A stretch of DNA of 64,000 nt, from NCBI GenBank assembly GCA_032716605.1, contig CM064518.1:47085743-47149742 (forward strand), in the 5' to 3' direction. The notes beneath the pieces are model-generated. The model worked only from the letters and a program-made list of their open reading frames with translations, was not told where the DNA came from and did not search any database. Source of the stretch: Paralithodes platypus. Lineage: Eukaryota; Arthropoda; Malacostraca; Decapoda; Lithodidae. Shown piece after piece: positions 42,356 to 53,382 of the stretch; the first letter of the stretch is position 1; each line of letters starts with the position of its first letter. Made by a program: the position numbers and the translations under genes.

Positions 42356-42532
42356 TTAAGGAGAGATTTTCACTTATTGACACGAACGATCTTACTATTA
42401 ACAAAGAAATGAGATGAAAGGTCTTGAAATCGCCAAACTAATGGGCCGAACATCTGACAATCTGAAAACCAATGGGGCTAAGCATGAGGGTGAAGGGGGT
42501 CCAGACAAAATTAAACACCCATCTCCCCTTAA
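42356..42532 (-). mobile_element. MITE-C internal-deletion derivative, 177 bp
   Basis: TTAAGGAGAGATTTTCAC and CCCATCTCCCCTTAA are both intact. The middle from the AAGCTT region to the GCGAGC block is deleted, leaving CACGAACGATCTTACTATTA joined to the right third. Confidence 0.85.
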
Positions 42533-42644
42533 GAAATCGAAAGTTTACTGGCAAAGCAACATGAAGTGAAAGTTTGAGCGATAATGCACAAGGAGAGAGC
42601 AAGAAAAGGAATCCTATATGAATATTGATGAATGCGGAGATGGG

Positions 42645-42701
42645 AAGAGAGAGAGAGAGAGAGAAGAAAATAACCAAAGTGAAAAAAGGAGGCAGAGCAG
42701 G

Positions 42702-42759
<58 letters not shown>

Positions 42760-42893
42760 TGAGAGAGAGAGAGAAGTGCTCCTCCTCGTATGGTATTTAT
42801 ATTAATTTTGTCAACTTTTCAAAGATGTTGTTTCAATATTTCGTCCTCTCTCCTTCAGCCCCTCCTGTGTGTGTTTCAGTGTATGAGTGTGTC

Positions 42894-42940
<47 letters not shown>
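42645..42940. repeat. (GA)n tracts
   Basis: GA tracts at 42645-42662, 42706-42775 and 42901-42940, separated by short mixed sequence. Confidence 0.94.
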
Positions 42941-42942
<2 letters not shown>

Positions 42943-43164
42943 CATAACATACATAGGTTGAACGTCCGCAGTAGATAAACAAGCTATAGTGAAATGGCGG
43001 GTAGATATAGCTATAATTTATCTGTCTATAGTAGGTCGGTTACAGGCTGGAGATAAAGCGAGAGCGGTGGGTGGGGTAGATGTGCAGTTAAGATACTGTT
43101 CACAAGATAGTAAAGTAGATGGAGTAGACTATTACTGATGAAGGCTTACAGAGAAGGTAGATTA

Positions 43165-43335
43165 TGGGGATATGGGCGGATTTTATATGATCATTTATGT
43201 ATTTGTTCATTATGTCATCAGTTTCCCCCCTAGACCTCTATCAAGCTTAAAAAATACCCCCTAGACACCTTTTCAAGATAAATTTACCGGCCGAAGGCCG
43301 GTTCCTTCTAAAATTACAGGCTCGCTATCGCTCGG
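43165..43335 (-). mobile_element. MITE-C, half element
   Basis: TTTCCCCCCTAGACCTCTAT, CCGGCCGAAGGCCGG and ACAGGCTCGCTATCGCTCG, ending abruptly. The palindromic CCGGCCGAAGGCCGG is perfect here. Confidence 0.8.
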
Positions 43336-43413
43336 TAGATTGGTGGTATAATCATTCGTCTATCGGACGGGTCAGGCTTTATTGTGGAGTTTTATTAATT
43401 ATTGTTTTTCTTG

Positions 43414-43442
43414 TGGGTGTGTGTGTTTGTGTGTGTGTGTTT

Positions 43443-43522
<80 letters not shown>
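43414..43522. repeat. (GT)n microsatellite
   Basis: About 100 bp, uninterrupted from about 43446. Confidence 0.97.
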
Positions 43523-43523
<1 letters not shown>

Positions 43524-43702
43524 CTGTACTTAGCATTGAGGATTTCAACTGTCTTTACCATTTTCGAGCATTGTGTTTTCTTTAGTTGGCCCTCTCAGCT
43601 AAAAACAACCCTTCCCCATACCCTCTTCAAGCTAAAACAACGCGCCCCAAGATCTCCCTCCATGGTTCATTATTATTGTTTTCTGTAGAGTTAAAGATAG
43701 AG

Positions 43703-43917
43703 TTAACCCCTTCTGTACCGGCGACGTATTATTAAGTTTATTCTGGCTACTGCTAGATAATTTTATTCCGTTTACAAAGGGCCTCCAGCAATTAAAAGGC
43801 TTGGAACTATATCACTTAACCGTTTTTACTACCACAGGTCCTTCTTAAACTGCACAAAATCGTCTTTATATAGCTAGAATAAAGTTAAAAAGACGTCGCC
43901 GGTAAAAAAGGAGTTAA
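43703..43917. mobile_element. MITE-A, full length, TTAA-bounded
   Basis: TTAACCCCTTCTGTACCGGC to CGCCGGTAAAAAAGGAGTTAA. The two arms are complementary over nearly the whole length. Confidence 0.9.
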
Positions 43918-44014
43918 AGAGAGGTAGATAGGTGGTCTTAAGGTCCCGCAGAGAGAGGCAGATATGGGTGAATGACCTCCTGGGGCGTATCAAAGGTAGC
44001 CAGACGTTATACAG

Positions 44015-44150
44015 GTAGCCTCGTACAAACCACCCGGGATTTGCAAGACCTCTTTTGTGGCCAGTGTAGTGTAGTGGTTAGCACGAGTGCCTGTTGATCA
44101 CAAGGTCCAGGGTTCGGATCCCGGGTGGTTTGCATGAGTTTTTTCTCAAG
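44015..44150 (+). mobile_element. tRNA-derived SINE with an inverted B-box end
   Basis: GTAGTGTAGTGGTTAGCACG (A box) and CCAGGGTTCGGATCCCGGGT (B box). The start region ACAAACCACCCGGGAT is the reverse complement of the end ATCCCGGGTGGTTTGC apart from one base, so the unit can fold back. Confidence 0.68.
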
Positions 44151-44184
44151 TAGCATTACTTGATTTAAAGGTTATACAGGTAGC

Positions 44185-44212
44185 TTATAGAGTGAAAGGT
44201 ATTGTTGTTTGA

Positions 44213-44246
<34 letters not shown>

Positions 44247-44575
44247 GTTTTTCACCAGACTGACTTGCCGAACAGTCCCGAGACCGGTTGACCGAAGCCG
44301 CTCCAGATGCTCGGCCCTCTGAAGGGGCCAGGGTGAGATGAGATCTGTCTCTAAGACGGCAGGGGGGGAGGGGATCATCAGCCCACTGGCTTACACCACC
44401 GGGTCAATGCCCCCACCGTCTGCAGCCCCCCTTGCAGTGCCACCCAATCGGGCGATCTCGTCAGTACTTAGAAGGAAAAAGAAAGACAGGAAAAGAAACT
44501 TACAGAAACGGCTAAGGTTGGGTAGAGGATGCCAAACCTCACTCTGGATAGGACCAGCCCTCATCCGTGTTATTG
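44185..44575. mobile_element. Repeat shared with the LINE 5' flank, after a (TTG)n tract
   Basis: A TTG tract at 44205-44248 is followed by GC-richer sequence. AAGGTTGGGTAGAGGATGCC and CACTCTGGATAGGACCAGCC match the sequence upstream of the LINE at 36060-36120. Probably an orphan LINE 5' segment. Confidence 0.5.
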
Positions 44576-44786
44576 TTTTTGTTGGCGTTGTTTTTGTTTT
44601 TATTGTCATTGTTTTTGTTGTTGTTGTTGTTGCAGCCCAAAGTCATCCTTTATGGTAATCCCGCGGCGTCCCGATAGCTTCTAGAGTGAGAGTGATGGGG
44701 TTACGGGCGGGTCTTGGCCATATCGCATTATACCGGACACAGACTAAACCTTGCCCTTTCTCAAACATTATAAGTCGATTTTTATC

Positions 44787-44942
44787 TTAAGGGAATAAGG
44801 TCTGTTATTTGTTGGTCTATTTATTCATTTATACATATATTTGTTTAGTTTCCTCGCTAGACCTCCATGAAACTTAAAAAACACCCCCTACACCCCCCTT
44901 GAAGATAAATTTTTACATTTTTCGGTACAAAATTGTTAACCC
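44787..44942 (-). mobile_element. MITE-C, first third, cut by MITE-B
   Basis: TTAAGGGAATAAGGTCTG, CTCGCTAGACCTCCATGAAA and CATTTTTCGGTACAAAA, ending where MITE-B begins (GTTAACCCATTC). Confidence 0.75.
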
Positions 44943-45302
44943 ATTCAAGATCCGATTACGCATTTTTTCAATTTTTGGCTATTATTTGGAGATTATATTC
45001 AGATTAGGAAGGGTATTTAGAAGTCAGAGGGTTACACATGGTAACACATCAATTGAGACTTCCATATACCCTTCCTAATTTGAATAGAATCGTCTAATAA
45101 TATTAAGGAACACCTCGTTCTTAACATTAATCATCCATTACAAACCCCAATGTACTTGAATAAACTAATGAAAGCATATGGTCCTCCCGGGATTCGAACT
45201 CGGGACACCACACCCAGAACATAAGCATCTAAACCATTACACCACCAACACAGTTAATAACCAGAAATAAATGCTAAAACACGTCATAATCCTCAAGGGG
45301 AT
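44938..45302. mobile_element. MITE-B containing a SINE insertion
   Basis: TTAACCCATTCAAGATCCGA to AACACGTCATAATCCTCAAG then GGG. The arms (GATTAGGAAGGG, CCCTTCCTAATTTG) are intact. A SINE is inserted in the right half between AACACCTCG-type sequence and CACGTCATAATC. Confidence 0.78.
45180..45250 (-). mobile_element. tRNA-derived SINE
   Basis: Minus strand: GGTGGTGTAATGGTTTAGAT (A box) and CCCGAGTTCGAATCCCGGGA (B box). Same family as 39005-39090, here inside MITE-B. Confidence 0.7.
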
Positions 45303-45539
45303 AGAAATAATTAAAAGATAATAATTTTGTCATAGGAAAACAGTATGTTAATATATATGTGTTGAAGAGTTACACATCTACACACACACACATGCATACG
45401 CAAGAATCTCAGCTATCAACGATCCGGAAAGAAAAAAACATCCTTGGATTAAGATTTCCTAACCTGACATTTAAGAACCCATGAAAATCTAAACAGCTCA
45501 CGATCCTTACATCTAAAGATTCTAAACCTACTCTAACCC

Positions 45540-45640
45540 TAATCCCCTTCAGCATTCAGCACCATGACGCCTTTTTCCATTTGATTCTGGCTAAGATTAG
45601 ATGATTTTATGCAGCTTAAGAAGAACCTGTGTTACTCTAT
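45540..45640. mobile_element. MITE-A left half, truncated at a LINE tail
   Basis: CCCCTTCAGCATTCAGCACC, CATTTGATTCTGGCTAAGAT and CAGCTTAAGAAGAACCTGTG, then (CTAT)n of the LINE tail. Confidence 0.7.
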
Positions 45641-46205
45641 CTATCTTTCTATTGCCAGACATCTTGATCTCCAGAAGGGGTGGCCACGAATGAATCGCCC
45701 ACATGCACCTTTGTCCCCAGTCAGTCGACGCCCCTTTTCCCATCCAACACTGCTTTGACGCACATACTACTTAACTCCATCCTACCACCTCTCTCTCGGT
45801 CTACTCTCCCTCTCTGTTCTTCCACTTCATGCTCGTAAACTCTCTTAGTCATTCTCTCGCTTCCCATATGTTCCATATGGCCAAACCATCTCAAGTTGTT
45901 CCTTTTCACACTTTTCAGCACATCTACATCCACACCCCACCGCTCATGTACTTCCTCGTTCGTCTGTCTATCCCTCCATGTAACTCTGCTCGCACTTCTC
46001 AAGTCTCTCACTTCCACCTCTCTCACTCTTGGTTTGTGTCTCTCCAACAACGTCCATGCTTCACTCCCGTATGTCAATGTCGGGATTACCACACTATCAT
46101 GCAAGGACTTCTTTATGTATACTTCCATGCTGGCCACCCTATTTCCTGTTACTGCTGTCAACGTTCCTACAACCCTCCTCCCCTGCTGCACCCTCTCCCG
46201 ATGTT
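45640..46205 (-). pseudogene. LINE reverse-transcriptase C-terminal fragment with (GATA)n tail
   Basis: A 156-codon minus-strand frame (45721-46191) contains VIPTLTYGSEAWTL, RVTWRDRQTNEEV and RWFGHMEHMGSERMTKRVY, the conserved C-terminal region of a common invertebrate LINE type. It lacks the RT catalytic part. The 3' sequence AAGGGGTGGCC (plus strand) and the CTATCTATC tail match 52180-52310. 5'-truncated, as is usual for dead LINE copies. Confidence 0.85.
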
Positions 46206-46295
46206 CTTAAGAGGGTTTATTGAGATCACATTCACCCATTTGAGTCGTTGAGGTAGGTTATCAGCTAAAGAAAGTCGTAACGGTGGTGAAGGTGT

Positions 46296-46662
46296 TACGG
46301 GGATAGTGGCTATTTGTTTTGGTCTATTAATTATTGCTTTCATGTATTTTTTAGTTTCCTCGCCAGACCTCTATCAAGCTTAGAAAAACACCCCCTAGAC
46401 CACCCTTTAAGATACATTTTTACATTTTTCGGTAGAACATCCCGGCCGAAGGCCGGTTACTTTTAAAATTACAGGCTCGCTATCACTCGCCAGGAAAAAA
46501 TTTACACCTAAATGGCACGAAAGGTCTTAAAATTGACAACGAAATGGGTCGGAAGGTGTTAAAATCGCCAAACTAATGGGCCGAAGATCTTAAAATCTCA
46601 AAACTAAAGGGGCTAAGCATAAGGGAGAAGGGGTCCATACAAAGTGAGTACTACCCCCTTAA
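46296..46662 (-). mobile_element. MITE-C (long form)
   Basis: GTTACGGGGATAGTGGC to ACTACCCCCTTAA, with TCCCGGCCGAAGGCCGG. The first TTAA has mutated to TTAC. Confidence 0.85.
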
Positions 46663-46904
46663 GCCTTCCTTATCCCATTTTCTACATCGCCCTTGTATCC
46701 AAACTGCCCCTTAAACAGTCTGCTGTGAGATTCCGTTCATAGGCTTCGAGATGATTTAATTGACAGACGGGATTCAGCGCGAGGAGGAATGTGGATTGAC
46801 GGGAGGGCGGGAGTGGGGGTCACGCTATTTGGGTTTATGGGGTTACGGGAAAGGCGGGTTTATATATATATATATATATACTATTATATATATATATATA
46901 TCGG

Positions 46905-46955
46905 CTGGGACATTTTCTACCGAAAAATGTACAAACTTATCTTGAAAGGGGGTCT

Positions 46956-47008
<53 letters not shown>

Positions 47009-47090
47009 CTTGATGGAGGTCTAGCGAGGAAACTCAACATGTTACTAATAAATATATGTATAGACCAAAAAACAAGCACTACCTAATTGA
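46905..47090 (+). mobile_element. MITE-C, right part with a 49-bp T run
   Basis: CATTTTCTACCGAAAAATGT to GCACTACCTAATTGAA. At the site before AAGCTTGATGGAGGTC, where other copies have 2-9 T, this copy has 49 T (46957-47005). Confidence 0.82.
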
Positions 47091-47264
47091 AAAAATAATC
47101 CAGTGGACAATATTGGATCTGTTTCGGTTACACCCAACAAGCCCTATGAGGAGAAAGGGTCTTGTATGTTGTACGATAAATGGTTCAGTTCGGCTAAATC
47201 CAGACGATTGTGTTGCAGGTTAAGCATTATCTCTATGGGATAAAGGATAAAAAAGCTATATTAT

Positions 47265-47315
47265 TTATAAGAACATAAGTTTTTATGTTCTTATATTCTT
47301 ATGTTCTTATTATAT
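47265..47315. mobile_element. Head-to-head LINE tail repeats
   Basis: AAGAACATAAG followed by TTTTTATGTTCTTATATTCT then TATGTTC. Both orientations of the TTCTTATG tail unit are present, forming a small hairpin. Confidence 0.6.
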
Positions 47316-47349
47316 ATAATTATGTCCTCATATGGTGACTATATACAAT

Positions 47350-47460
47350 TTAGTTACTTACAGTTAGACAATTTAGTTACTTACAGTTAGATAATTTAGT
47401 TACTTACAGTTAGACAATTTAGTTACTTACAGTTAGACAATTTCACGAAGCTTAGGATAG
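47350..47460. repeat. 22-24 bp tandem repeat, 4 copies
   Basis: TTTAGTTACTTACAGTTAGA then CAA. It ends in TTAGACAATTTCACGAAGCT, which looks like a MITE-A arm, so the array may have grown from MITE-A sequence. Confidence 0.85.
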
Positions 47461-47587
47461 ACCTCGGACATATTATTCGTGATAATATTACAACGAATAC
47501 TTTTTTTGAAGTTATCAAGATTCCATTCTTGTAGTTTCAGACACACTATCGTAATCATAATTGGAAAGTCGTATTTGAATCACAACT

Positions 47588-47945
47588 TTAAGGGGTTACT
47601 ATTCGCTTTTTTCTGGACCCCCTTCTCCCTCATGTTTAGCATATTAGGTTTGAGGTTTTAAGATGTGCGTGCCGTTAGTTTGTCGATTTTAAGACCTTTC
47701 GCTCCATTTCATTGTCAATATTAAGACTTTTCGTGCCATTTAGTTGACGATTTTTTCCTGGCGAAAAATATACAACTTTATCTCAAATTGGGGGTCTTTG
47801 GGGGGTGTTTTTTTGTTCTTCTTCTTTGTTAAAGCTTGATAGAGGTCTAGGGAACAAATTAAAATATATATACAGTATATATTGTATATACTGTATATGA
47901 TAATAATAAAAAGGAAAATATTAAAAGTAAAATACCCCCCTTTAA
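47588..47945 (+). mobile_element. MITE-C, TTAA-bounded, with internal AT microsatellite
   Basis: TTAAGGGGTTACTATTCGC to ATACCCCCCTTTAA. The CCGGCC hairpin is deleted between CCTGGCGA and AAAATATACAAC, and a TATACTGTATAT stretch is present near the right end. Confidence 0.82.
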
Positions 47946-48134
47946 GCAAGCCATATGATTAAACCTCGTGGGATTCCCGCTTAAAATAATCCCATTTGCT
48001 GTAGCGAAGAATGAATAAATGGAATAAGTCTTTCAGTGCGAGGGTGTGGTTGGGGATGGGCCAAGGTGAAATGGGAGAAAACTTTAACATTTGTATAAAC
48101 TGATAACAAATATGGGGAGGAGGACTTGGCTGTT

Positions 48135-48135
<1 letters not shown>

Positions 48136-48189
<54 letters not shown>

Positions 48190-48190
48190 A
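48136..48190. repeat. (GT)n microsatellite
   Basis: Perfect GT tract. Confidence 0.97.
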
Positions 48191-48239
48191 GTCTGGCTTT
48201 TTATGTTGGAAATAATATAATAATCTATCTGTTTACGTA

Positions 48240-48415
48240 ACTGTCAATCTGTCTATCTCTCTATCTAGCTAGTTATCTATTTTATATCTATCTATGTATC
48301 TGTGGGTCTGTCTGTCTGTCTGTCCATCTATCTATCAATCTATCTTTTAATCTATCTATTTATTTATTTATTTAACTATCTGTCTATCTATCTACTGTAT
48401 CTATCTAACAGCAGT
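48240..48415. repeat. (CTAT)n and related tetranucleotides
   Basis: CTAT, CTGT and TTAT units mixed. Possibly grown from a LINE (GATA)n tail. Confidence 0.88.
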
Positions 48416-48577
48416 AAGCCCACAAAAGGAGCTTTTTTATCAGATAGTTCGCAGTTCATTTATGTAAAGGGACACGGGGCGGGGCAATAGGATTAGATCG
48501 CAAGGTCAGGGCAGAGGTCACTTTGATATCACTCCCTTGACCTTGGTTGGTAAAGAGAGAGAGACTTGAATATTGAG

Positions 48578-48635
<58 letters not shown>

Positions 48636-49335
48636 CAAGGAGTTACAAAGAAGAGTTAGTATCTTAGAGATCTTGCGGTCTATTCCGGGTAGATAATCGA
48701 AGTGGAAGGAGATATATTGTTTAGTGCACTACACTCATTACAGAGTATGCATAATACTATCTACTTTCTTCTTGAACTGATCCAGTGTAGAACTGATTAC
48801 AACTTCTAAGGGAGGTTTGTTCGAGGTAGAGCAGAGGTTATATGTGAAAAGGTTTCCACATATATTAGTGATGAACCTTTCCAATTCAAGCTTCCGGCCA
48901 TGGTTGCGTGTTGTATTCATATTGGGGCAAAACATTTTGCTATAATACATATTGTCAAACCCATTAAGTATTTTAAAAACTTCAATGAGCTGACCTCGTA
49001 GTCTGCGTGTCTCCAATGGAAAGAGATTAAGAAACCGGTTCTTATAGCTCACGTCGTCTAATCGATGGAATAAGATTAGTGACCCTAGCTTGTACTCTTT
49101 CTAGTCGTTTTATATCTTTTCTAAGTGCTGCTTTTCTAAGTGCTGGAGACCAGATATTGAACAGCATACTCCAGGAGAGGTCGTATCAGAGAGTTGTAAA
49201 GTGTGAAGACTATTCCTAATTTATATACTAAAATTGCCTCGTAATGGTAATTTCTGTGCTTTCTTCTCTACTTCAATGCATTACTTGGAAAACTTTAGGT
49301 GACTGCTGATCAGAACACCCAAATTGTTTTCCAAG
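48578..49335 (-). pseudogene. CR1-like LINE C-terminal fragment next to (GA)n
   Basis: The minus-strand frame 48738-49052 contains RFLNLFPLETRRLRGQLIEV and FKILNGFDNMYYSKMF, close in pattern to residues 853-884 of the LINE at 33-36 kb. Upstream pieces to 49335 retain RT thumb-like sequence in other frames. The 3' boundary abuts a 55-bp GA tract, as in the copy at 10440. Confidence 0.82.
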
Positions 49336-49339
49336 TTAT

Positions 49340-49451
49340 CGCTCGCTTGTAATCTTAGAAGGAACCGGCCTCTACCCGAGACATTTTCCTACCGAAAAAT
49401 GTACAAATTTATCTTGAAAAGGGGGCTAGGGGATGTTTTTTTAAGCTTGAT

Positions 49452-49497
<46 letters not shown>

Positions 49498-49560
49498 GGA
49501 GAGAGAGAGAGAGAGAGAGGGAGACCAAAACCAACAAACAAACAGTACCCTCTTAACTGA
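49340..49560 (+). mobile_element. MITE-C, right part, with TA and GA tracts inside
   Basis: GTTATCGCTCGCTTGTAATC, CTACCGAAAAATGTACAAAT and TTAAGCTTGATGG, then a TA/GA tract and GTACCCTCTTAA. Confidence 0.78.
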
Positions 49561-49869
49561 ATACATAATACTCCCCCGCTGCTCTAGACCTTCCATCTAT
49601 ACACCCTCCTCCCTTCCTTCCTTTACTGCGGACTGGAAATAATTTGCATAACCCGTTCCGTGTCGGCGGCGGGTGGAACATGTACAGTACATACTCACTC
49701 GCCAACATTTCTTAAGTCTACCCTCTGAGCTAATATTTCCTTTGAGGGGGCCACACACGGGTTTATGGGGAGATGGGCGTATTTATTTGCTTATATATAT
49801 ATATATTTATATATATTTATATATAATATTTATATACTGTATATATACCTGTATAATGTATATATAACT

Positions 49870-49945
49870 TTAATTAAGAAATTGTCAGGCTACAATTGCT
49901 GAAAAAAGGCGCTTGTGTGATACGGCCTCTAATTTAGCTTGGTAT
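49870..49945. mobile_element. Possible half of a TTA-flanked MITE
   Basis: GGCGCTTGTGTGATACGGCC resembles the right end of the element at 31784-31996. The left end was not found. Confidence 0.35.
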
Positions 49946-50029
49946 TTGGCCTTTTCCTGTGGTCGGTGATTTTTGTTAGTGATTCCTTTAACCAGAGACT
50001 ATTTCTTAAGTGAATATTTTGTCTCGTTC

Positions 50030-50440
50030 GCACAATTATCCCACCCGCACACCTCCCCTACAACCATAACTTCACCCCACACCCCCCATACCCCCCCACA
50101 ACCTTAACTTCACCTCACCCACACATCCACAACAATCAAACTTACCCACACCCATACCCACACCCCCACCACAACCATAACATGATAAAGATAACCTCAT
50201 TAAAGTTGACATAATGGATTGCAACACCATATGAGGAGCAGCACTTTATTGACAACGTTTCGCATATACTGTAGCTTCATTAGGCCACTTCCCCACACTT
50301 CCACCCCAAACTCACCTCCACACACACACACCCACACCTCCCCCACAACCATAACTACCATACACCCACACTCCCACCACCACCATAACCTCCCCACACC
50401 CACCACCATAACTTCACCACATTCACACCCACCCACCAGA
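50030..50440. repeat. CA/CCCACAC-rich low-complexity blocks
   Basis: Repeated CCACAACCATAACTTCACC phrases at 50050-50180 and again at 50330-50430, separated by about 120 bp of mixed sequence. Confidence 0.8.
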
Positions 50441-50616
50441 TCATATGTGGGTAAAGGGTGGGGCCTGAATCACTCGCTCACCCACACAGCCCCGCCTCAC
50501 TCTCATATTCTGAAACACTGCGTAACTCACTATACTCCATTTATTATAACCTGGCGGAAAATGTAATCCTCTAGCAGTTCATGTTTCAATTACATACATA
50601 CATACATACTTATTCA

Positions 50617-50790
50617 TATATAAAACAAATGTTCTATGTGATTGAGGGAGGCAAAAGGCAGAACTGCCTGTAGCGAGTGCCTCCCCCATAGTTGAAAGAG
50701 TGACAGGGCCAAAATCAAGGGACGTTCGAGCCAAAATGCCTGGACACACGGAGTTTGAAGCAATTTAAGTCATAGGATACATATATACAT
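50617..50790 (+). mobile_element. Repeat E, short copy
   Basis: GGCAAAAGGCAGAACTGCCT, GAGTGACAGGGCCAAAATCA and CCTGGACACACGGAGTTTGA. Confidence 0.65.
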
Positions 50791-50799
50791 ACTTACATA

Positions 50800-50985
50800 G
50801 TTACATACCCAAATCTAAAGACCGAGTGCTCCACACCAATTATGGTTCCGTTCTCATGTCATTATGGCGGTGTTACAGGCAACCATGTTCAGAGCTGCCT
50901 CACTAGCCAGATAATTCGATTCAAGATCAGACCGCAAAGTCTGATCCCACGTCATTCTTGGTTTCAATGGACAAATATGAAATTG
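50800..50985 (-). pseudogene. LINE 3'-end fragment
   Basis: AGACCGAGTGCTCCACA, AGGCAACCATGTTCAGAG and GATCCCACGTCATTCTTGG align with 9590-9700 in the same orientation. No usable frame. Confidence 0.65.
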
Positions 50986-51107
50986 ATATGTCTTTGCATC
51001 ATATTATAGACAGGTTTTCAGAATTTACACCATATTTGTATAAAAACCTTGTAATAGCTGAGAAATTAAGATGGGGATATGTCAATTGAAAATATATATA
51101 TATATTC

Positions 51108-51306
51108 AGTATACTCCATTCAATATCAGTAGGCCAGAACTCTTGCCCCTCTAACTTCTTGTAACTGAGGTAAGCGTGGAGTAATCGAGCTAATATGTCT
51201 ACTATTTGGGAAGAGTCAGTCCGGGCATAGGTGCGGAAATTTACACCGCGTTTCCTGCAGCCTTCCCTGAGTCGTAAAAGGTTAGAGTTACGATTGTTGG
51301 CCAAAC
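51108..51306. mobile_element. MITE-D copy
   Basis: ATATCAGTAGGCCAGAACTC, TAATCGAGCTAATATGTCTA, ATAGGTGCGGAAATTTACAC and GAGTTACGATTGTTGGCC. Confidence 0.8.
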
Positions 51307-51365
51307 CAGAAACAGTGGGAGGCCATACAAATGATACAGGGGTTACATCAACTCCTTACCACACG

Positions 51366-51582
51366 CCTATAGTCTATTCGATATAAGTAGGCGAGAAATC
51401 ATGACCTCTAACCTCTGTAACTCAAAAACAACTAGAGTAATCGAGCTAATAATTCTACCATTTGGGAAGAGTCGGGCAAGGAAGAGATGTGGAAATTTAA
51501 AGCCAATTTGCACTAGCCCTTTTTGAGTTACAGAGGATAGAGGTCATGATTTCTCGCCTACCTACAGTGAATAGACTATCTA
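51366..51582. mobile_element. MITE-D copy, best-preserved palindrome
   Basis: The left arm TATAGTCTATTCGATATAAG, AGGCGAGAAATCATGACCTC pairs with the right arm GAGGTCATGATTTCTCGCCT, GAATAGACTATA over about 60 bp, giving a long hairpin around TAATCGAGCTAATAATTC. Confidence 0.85.
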
Positions 51583-51609
51583 TATGAGGCCTTCCCTGGG
51601 TATTGCCCT

Positions 51610-51838
51610 GCTCGATTGGTGTCTACAATCTCGCTACGGGACTAGAGGAATCGAGCCAATATGTCTACCATTTGGCAAGAGTCAGCCAGGGCATAGACGT
51701 GGACATTTACAACCAATTTGCTCCAGCCCGTTTCGAGTTACAGCGGTTAGGAGTTACGATTTCTGACCTACTTAAAAAAAACTACCTACGAATAGTAGTT
51801 AAGAGTTTTGGCCAACTTATTATGAATGGACTATAGTT
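51610..51838. mobile_element. MITE-D copy, left arm replaced
   Basis: The left end is CTCGATTGGTGTCTACAATC (a repeat E tail). Then GAATCGAGCCAATATGTCTA to GAGTTACGATTTCTGACC, and a further TTTTGGCCAACTTATTATGA end at 51815-51838. Confidence 0.72.
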
Positions 51839-52039
51839 AGCAGAATGGCCCAGGTTCCCCCGTGACGTGAATGGATGTATGCTGTATGTAGGGTGAATGT
51901 AGAAGATGGATAGCATCGTCTATCTTTTGTATGCAGATGAAGCTGTATTGTTCGGTTACGGTGAATCAGAGGTACGCGTAGAATAGCCCAGTAGAAATGT
52001 CTCGGGAGATAGTGAAAGGTGAGATTAAAGTACAATAAG

Positions 52040-52085
52040 TGATAATAATGATAAACAACAACACAAACAACAACGACAATAAAAA

Positions 52086-52164
<79 letters not shown>

Positions 52165-52170
52165 AATAAT
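52040..52170. repeat. (CTA)n and (TAA)n microsatellites
   Basis: CAACAA-rich start, then a TAC tract of about 40 bp and a TAA tract of about 40 bp. Confidence 0.95.
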
Positions 52171-52179
52171 ATATCTATA

Positions 52180-52310
52180 TATCTATTGCCGGACGCCGTT
52201 ATCCCCGAAGGGGTGGCCTAGAACAACACGCCCTCATACACCTCTGTCCCCAGTCAGTCGACGTCCCTCCTCCCATCCAGCACCGCTTTCACGCATACAG
52301 TACTATATTA
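52180..52310 (-). mobile_element. LINE 3' fragment
   Basis: TGCCGGACGCCGTTATCCCC, AAGGGGTGGCC, CCCCAGTCAGTCGACGTC and CCATCCAGCACCGCTTTC match the 3' part of 45640-46205. It borders the trinucleotide microsatellites. Confidence 0.75.
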
Positions 52311-52587
52311 TGTAGTAATATAATTATGTAGTAATAACAAATTATTCTAATAATAACTTAAGGTTGGTGCAGTCATGGTGAACAGTCACGTAACACCTCT
52401 TCGGCTTAAATATGTTATCAATATTAACCTTAAGAAGAGTTTTACATAGCCATGAACGCTGACTCTATCTGTCATGCTTGGCCTACCTGTAATACATGGA
52501 TAGTTGCCTAAATATGCTAATTCCTTCTGTACGTATGACTTTCACTCGTCTATTCTGTCTATGCTACATATGGGGCGTGGGTGCTAC

Positions 52588-53050
52588 GGCTACTGGTACA
52601 CCCAATTTTAGAAGCACCCTTTTATTGGCAAACTGTACACTCAATTTTAGAAACACCCTTCTATTGGTAATGTTACAGCCACTTGTCTACTCGATTTTAG
52701 AATCACCCCTCTATTGGTTAACTTATAGCTACAGGTACACTCAATTAAAGAAGCACCCGTCTATTGGTAAACTTATAGCTACAGGTACATTCAATTTTAG
52801 AAGCACCCCTCTATTGGTAAACTTATTGCTACAGGTACAGTCAATTTTAGAAGCACCCCTCTATTGGTAAACTTATAGCTACAGGTACAGTCAAATTTAG
52901 AAGCACCCCTCTATTGGTAAACTTATAGCTACAGGTACATTCAATTTTAGAAGCACCCCTCTATTGGTAAACTTATTGCTACAGGTACAGTCAATTTTAG
53001 AAGCACCCCTCTATTGTTAAACTATCAGCTACAGGTACAGTCATTTTTAT
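52588..53050. repeat. 50-bp tandem repeat, about 9 copies
   Basis: The unit contains AGCTACAGGTACATTCAATT, TTAGAAGCACCCCTCTATTG and GTAAACTTAT. The first three units are more diverged and one is shortened, so the array grew rightward from older units or decays at its left edge. The 124-codon frame is repeat-derived. Confidence 0.94.
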
Positions 53051-53084
53051 AAACATCACCAATTGGCCATATACAGACTATCTC

Positions 53085-53185
53085 AATTAATCCTTATAGC
53101 TGCCAAATATTCATCCACAGCTCCATACAATCGTCTAAATGTAGTTGATATATAAAAGGACCACCTCTGCCCTTGACTGATTAAG
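53085..53185. mobile_element. MITE-A right half, degenerate
   Basis: ACTATCTCAATTAATCC, CAATCGTCTAAATGTAGTTG and AAAAGGACCACCTCTG, then GATTAAGG. Confidence 0.6.
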
Positions 53186-53317
53186 GTCATTACCAGCGAG
53201 GTTAATTACATTAATTATATCCACACACTTACAGGGTTAATTGCTTGGGTTATTAACGGAGTAATTAGTGAGATTGGTGGGCTTCCTCTGAGGCCTCTTC
53301 TGCTTTAATATATACAC

Positions 53318-53357
<40 letters not shown>

Positions 53358-53382
53358 GAAAAATATTGATTCTTGTGGTAAA

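Noticed and set aside
45829..46251. 140-codon plus-strand frame
   Set aside because: It is the antisense of the LINE C-terminal fragment, whose minus-strand frame has recognisable conserved motifs.
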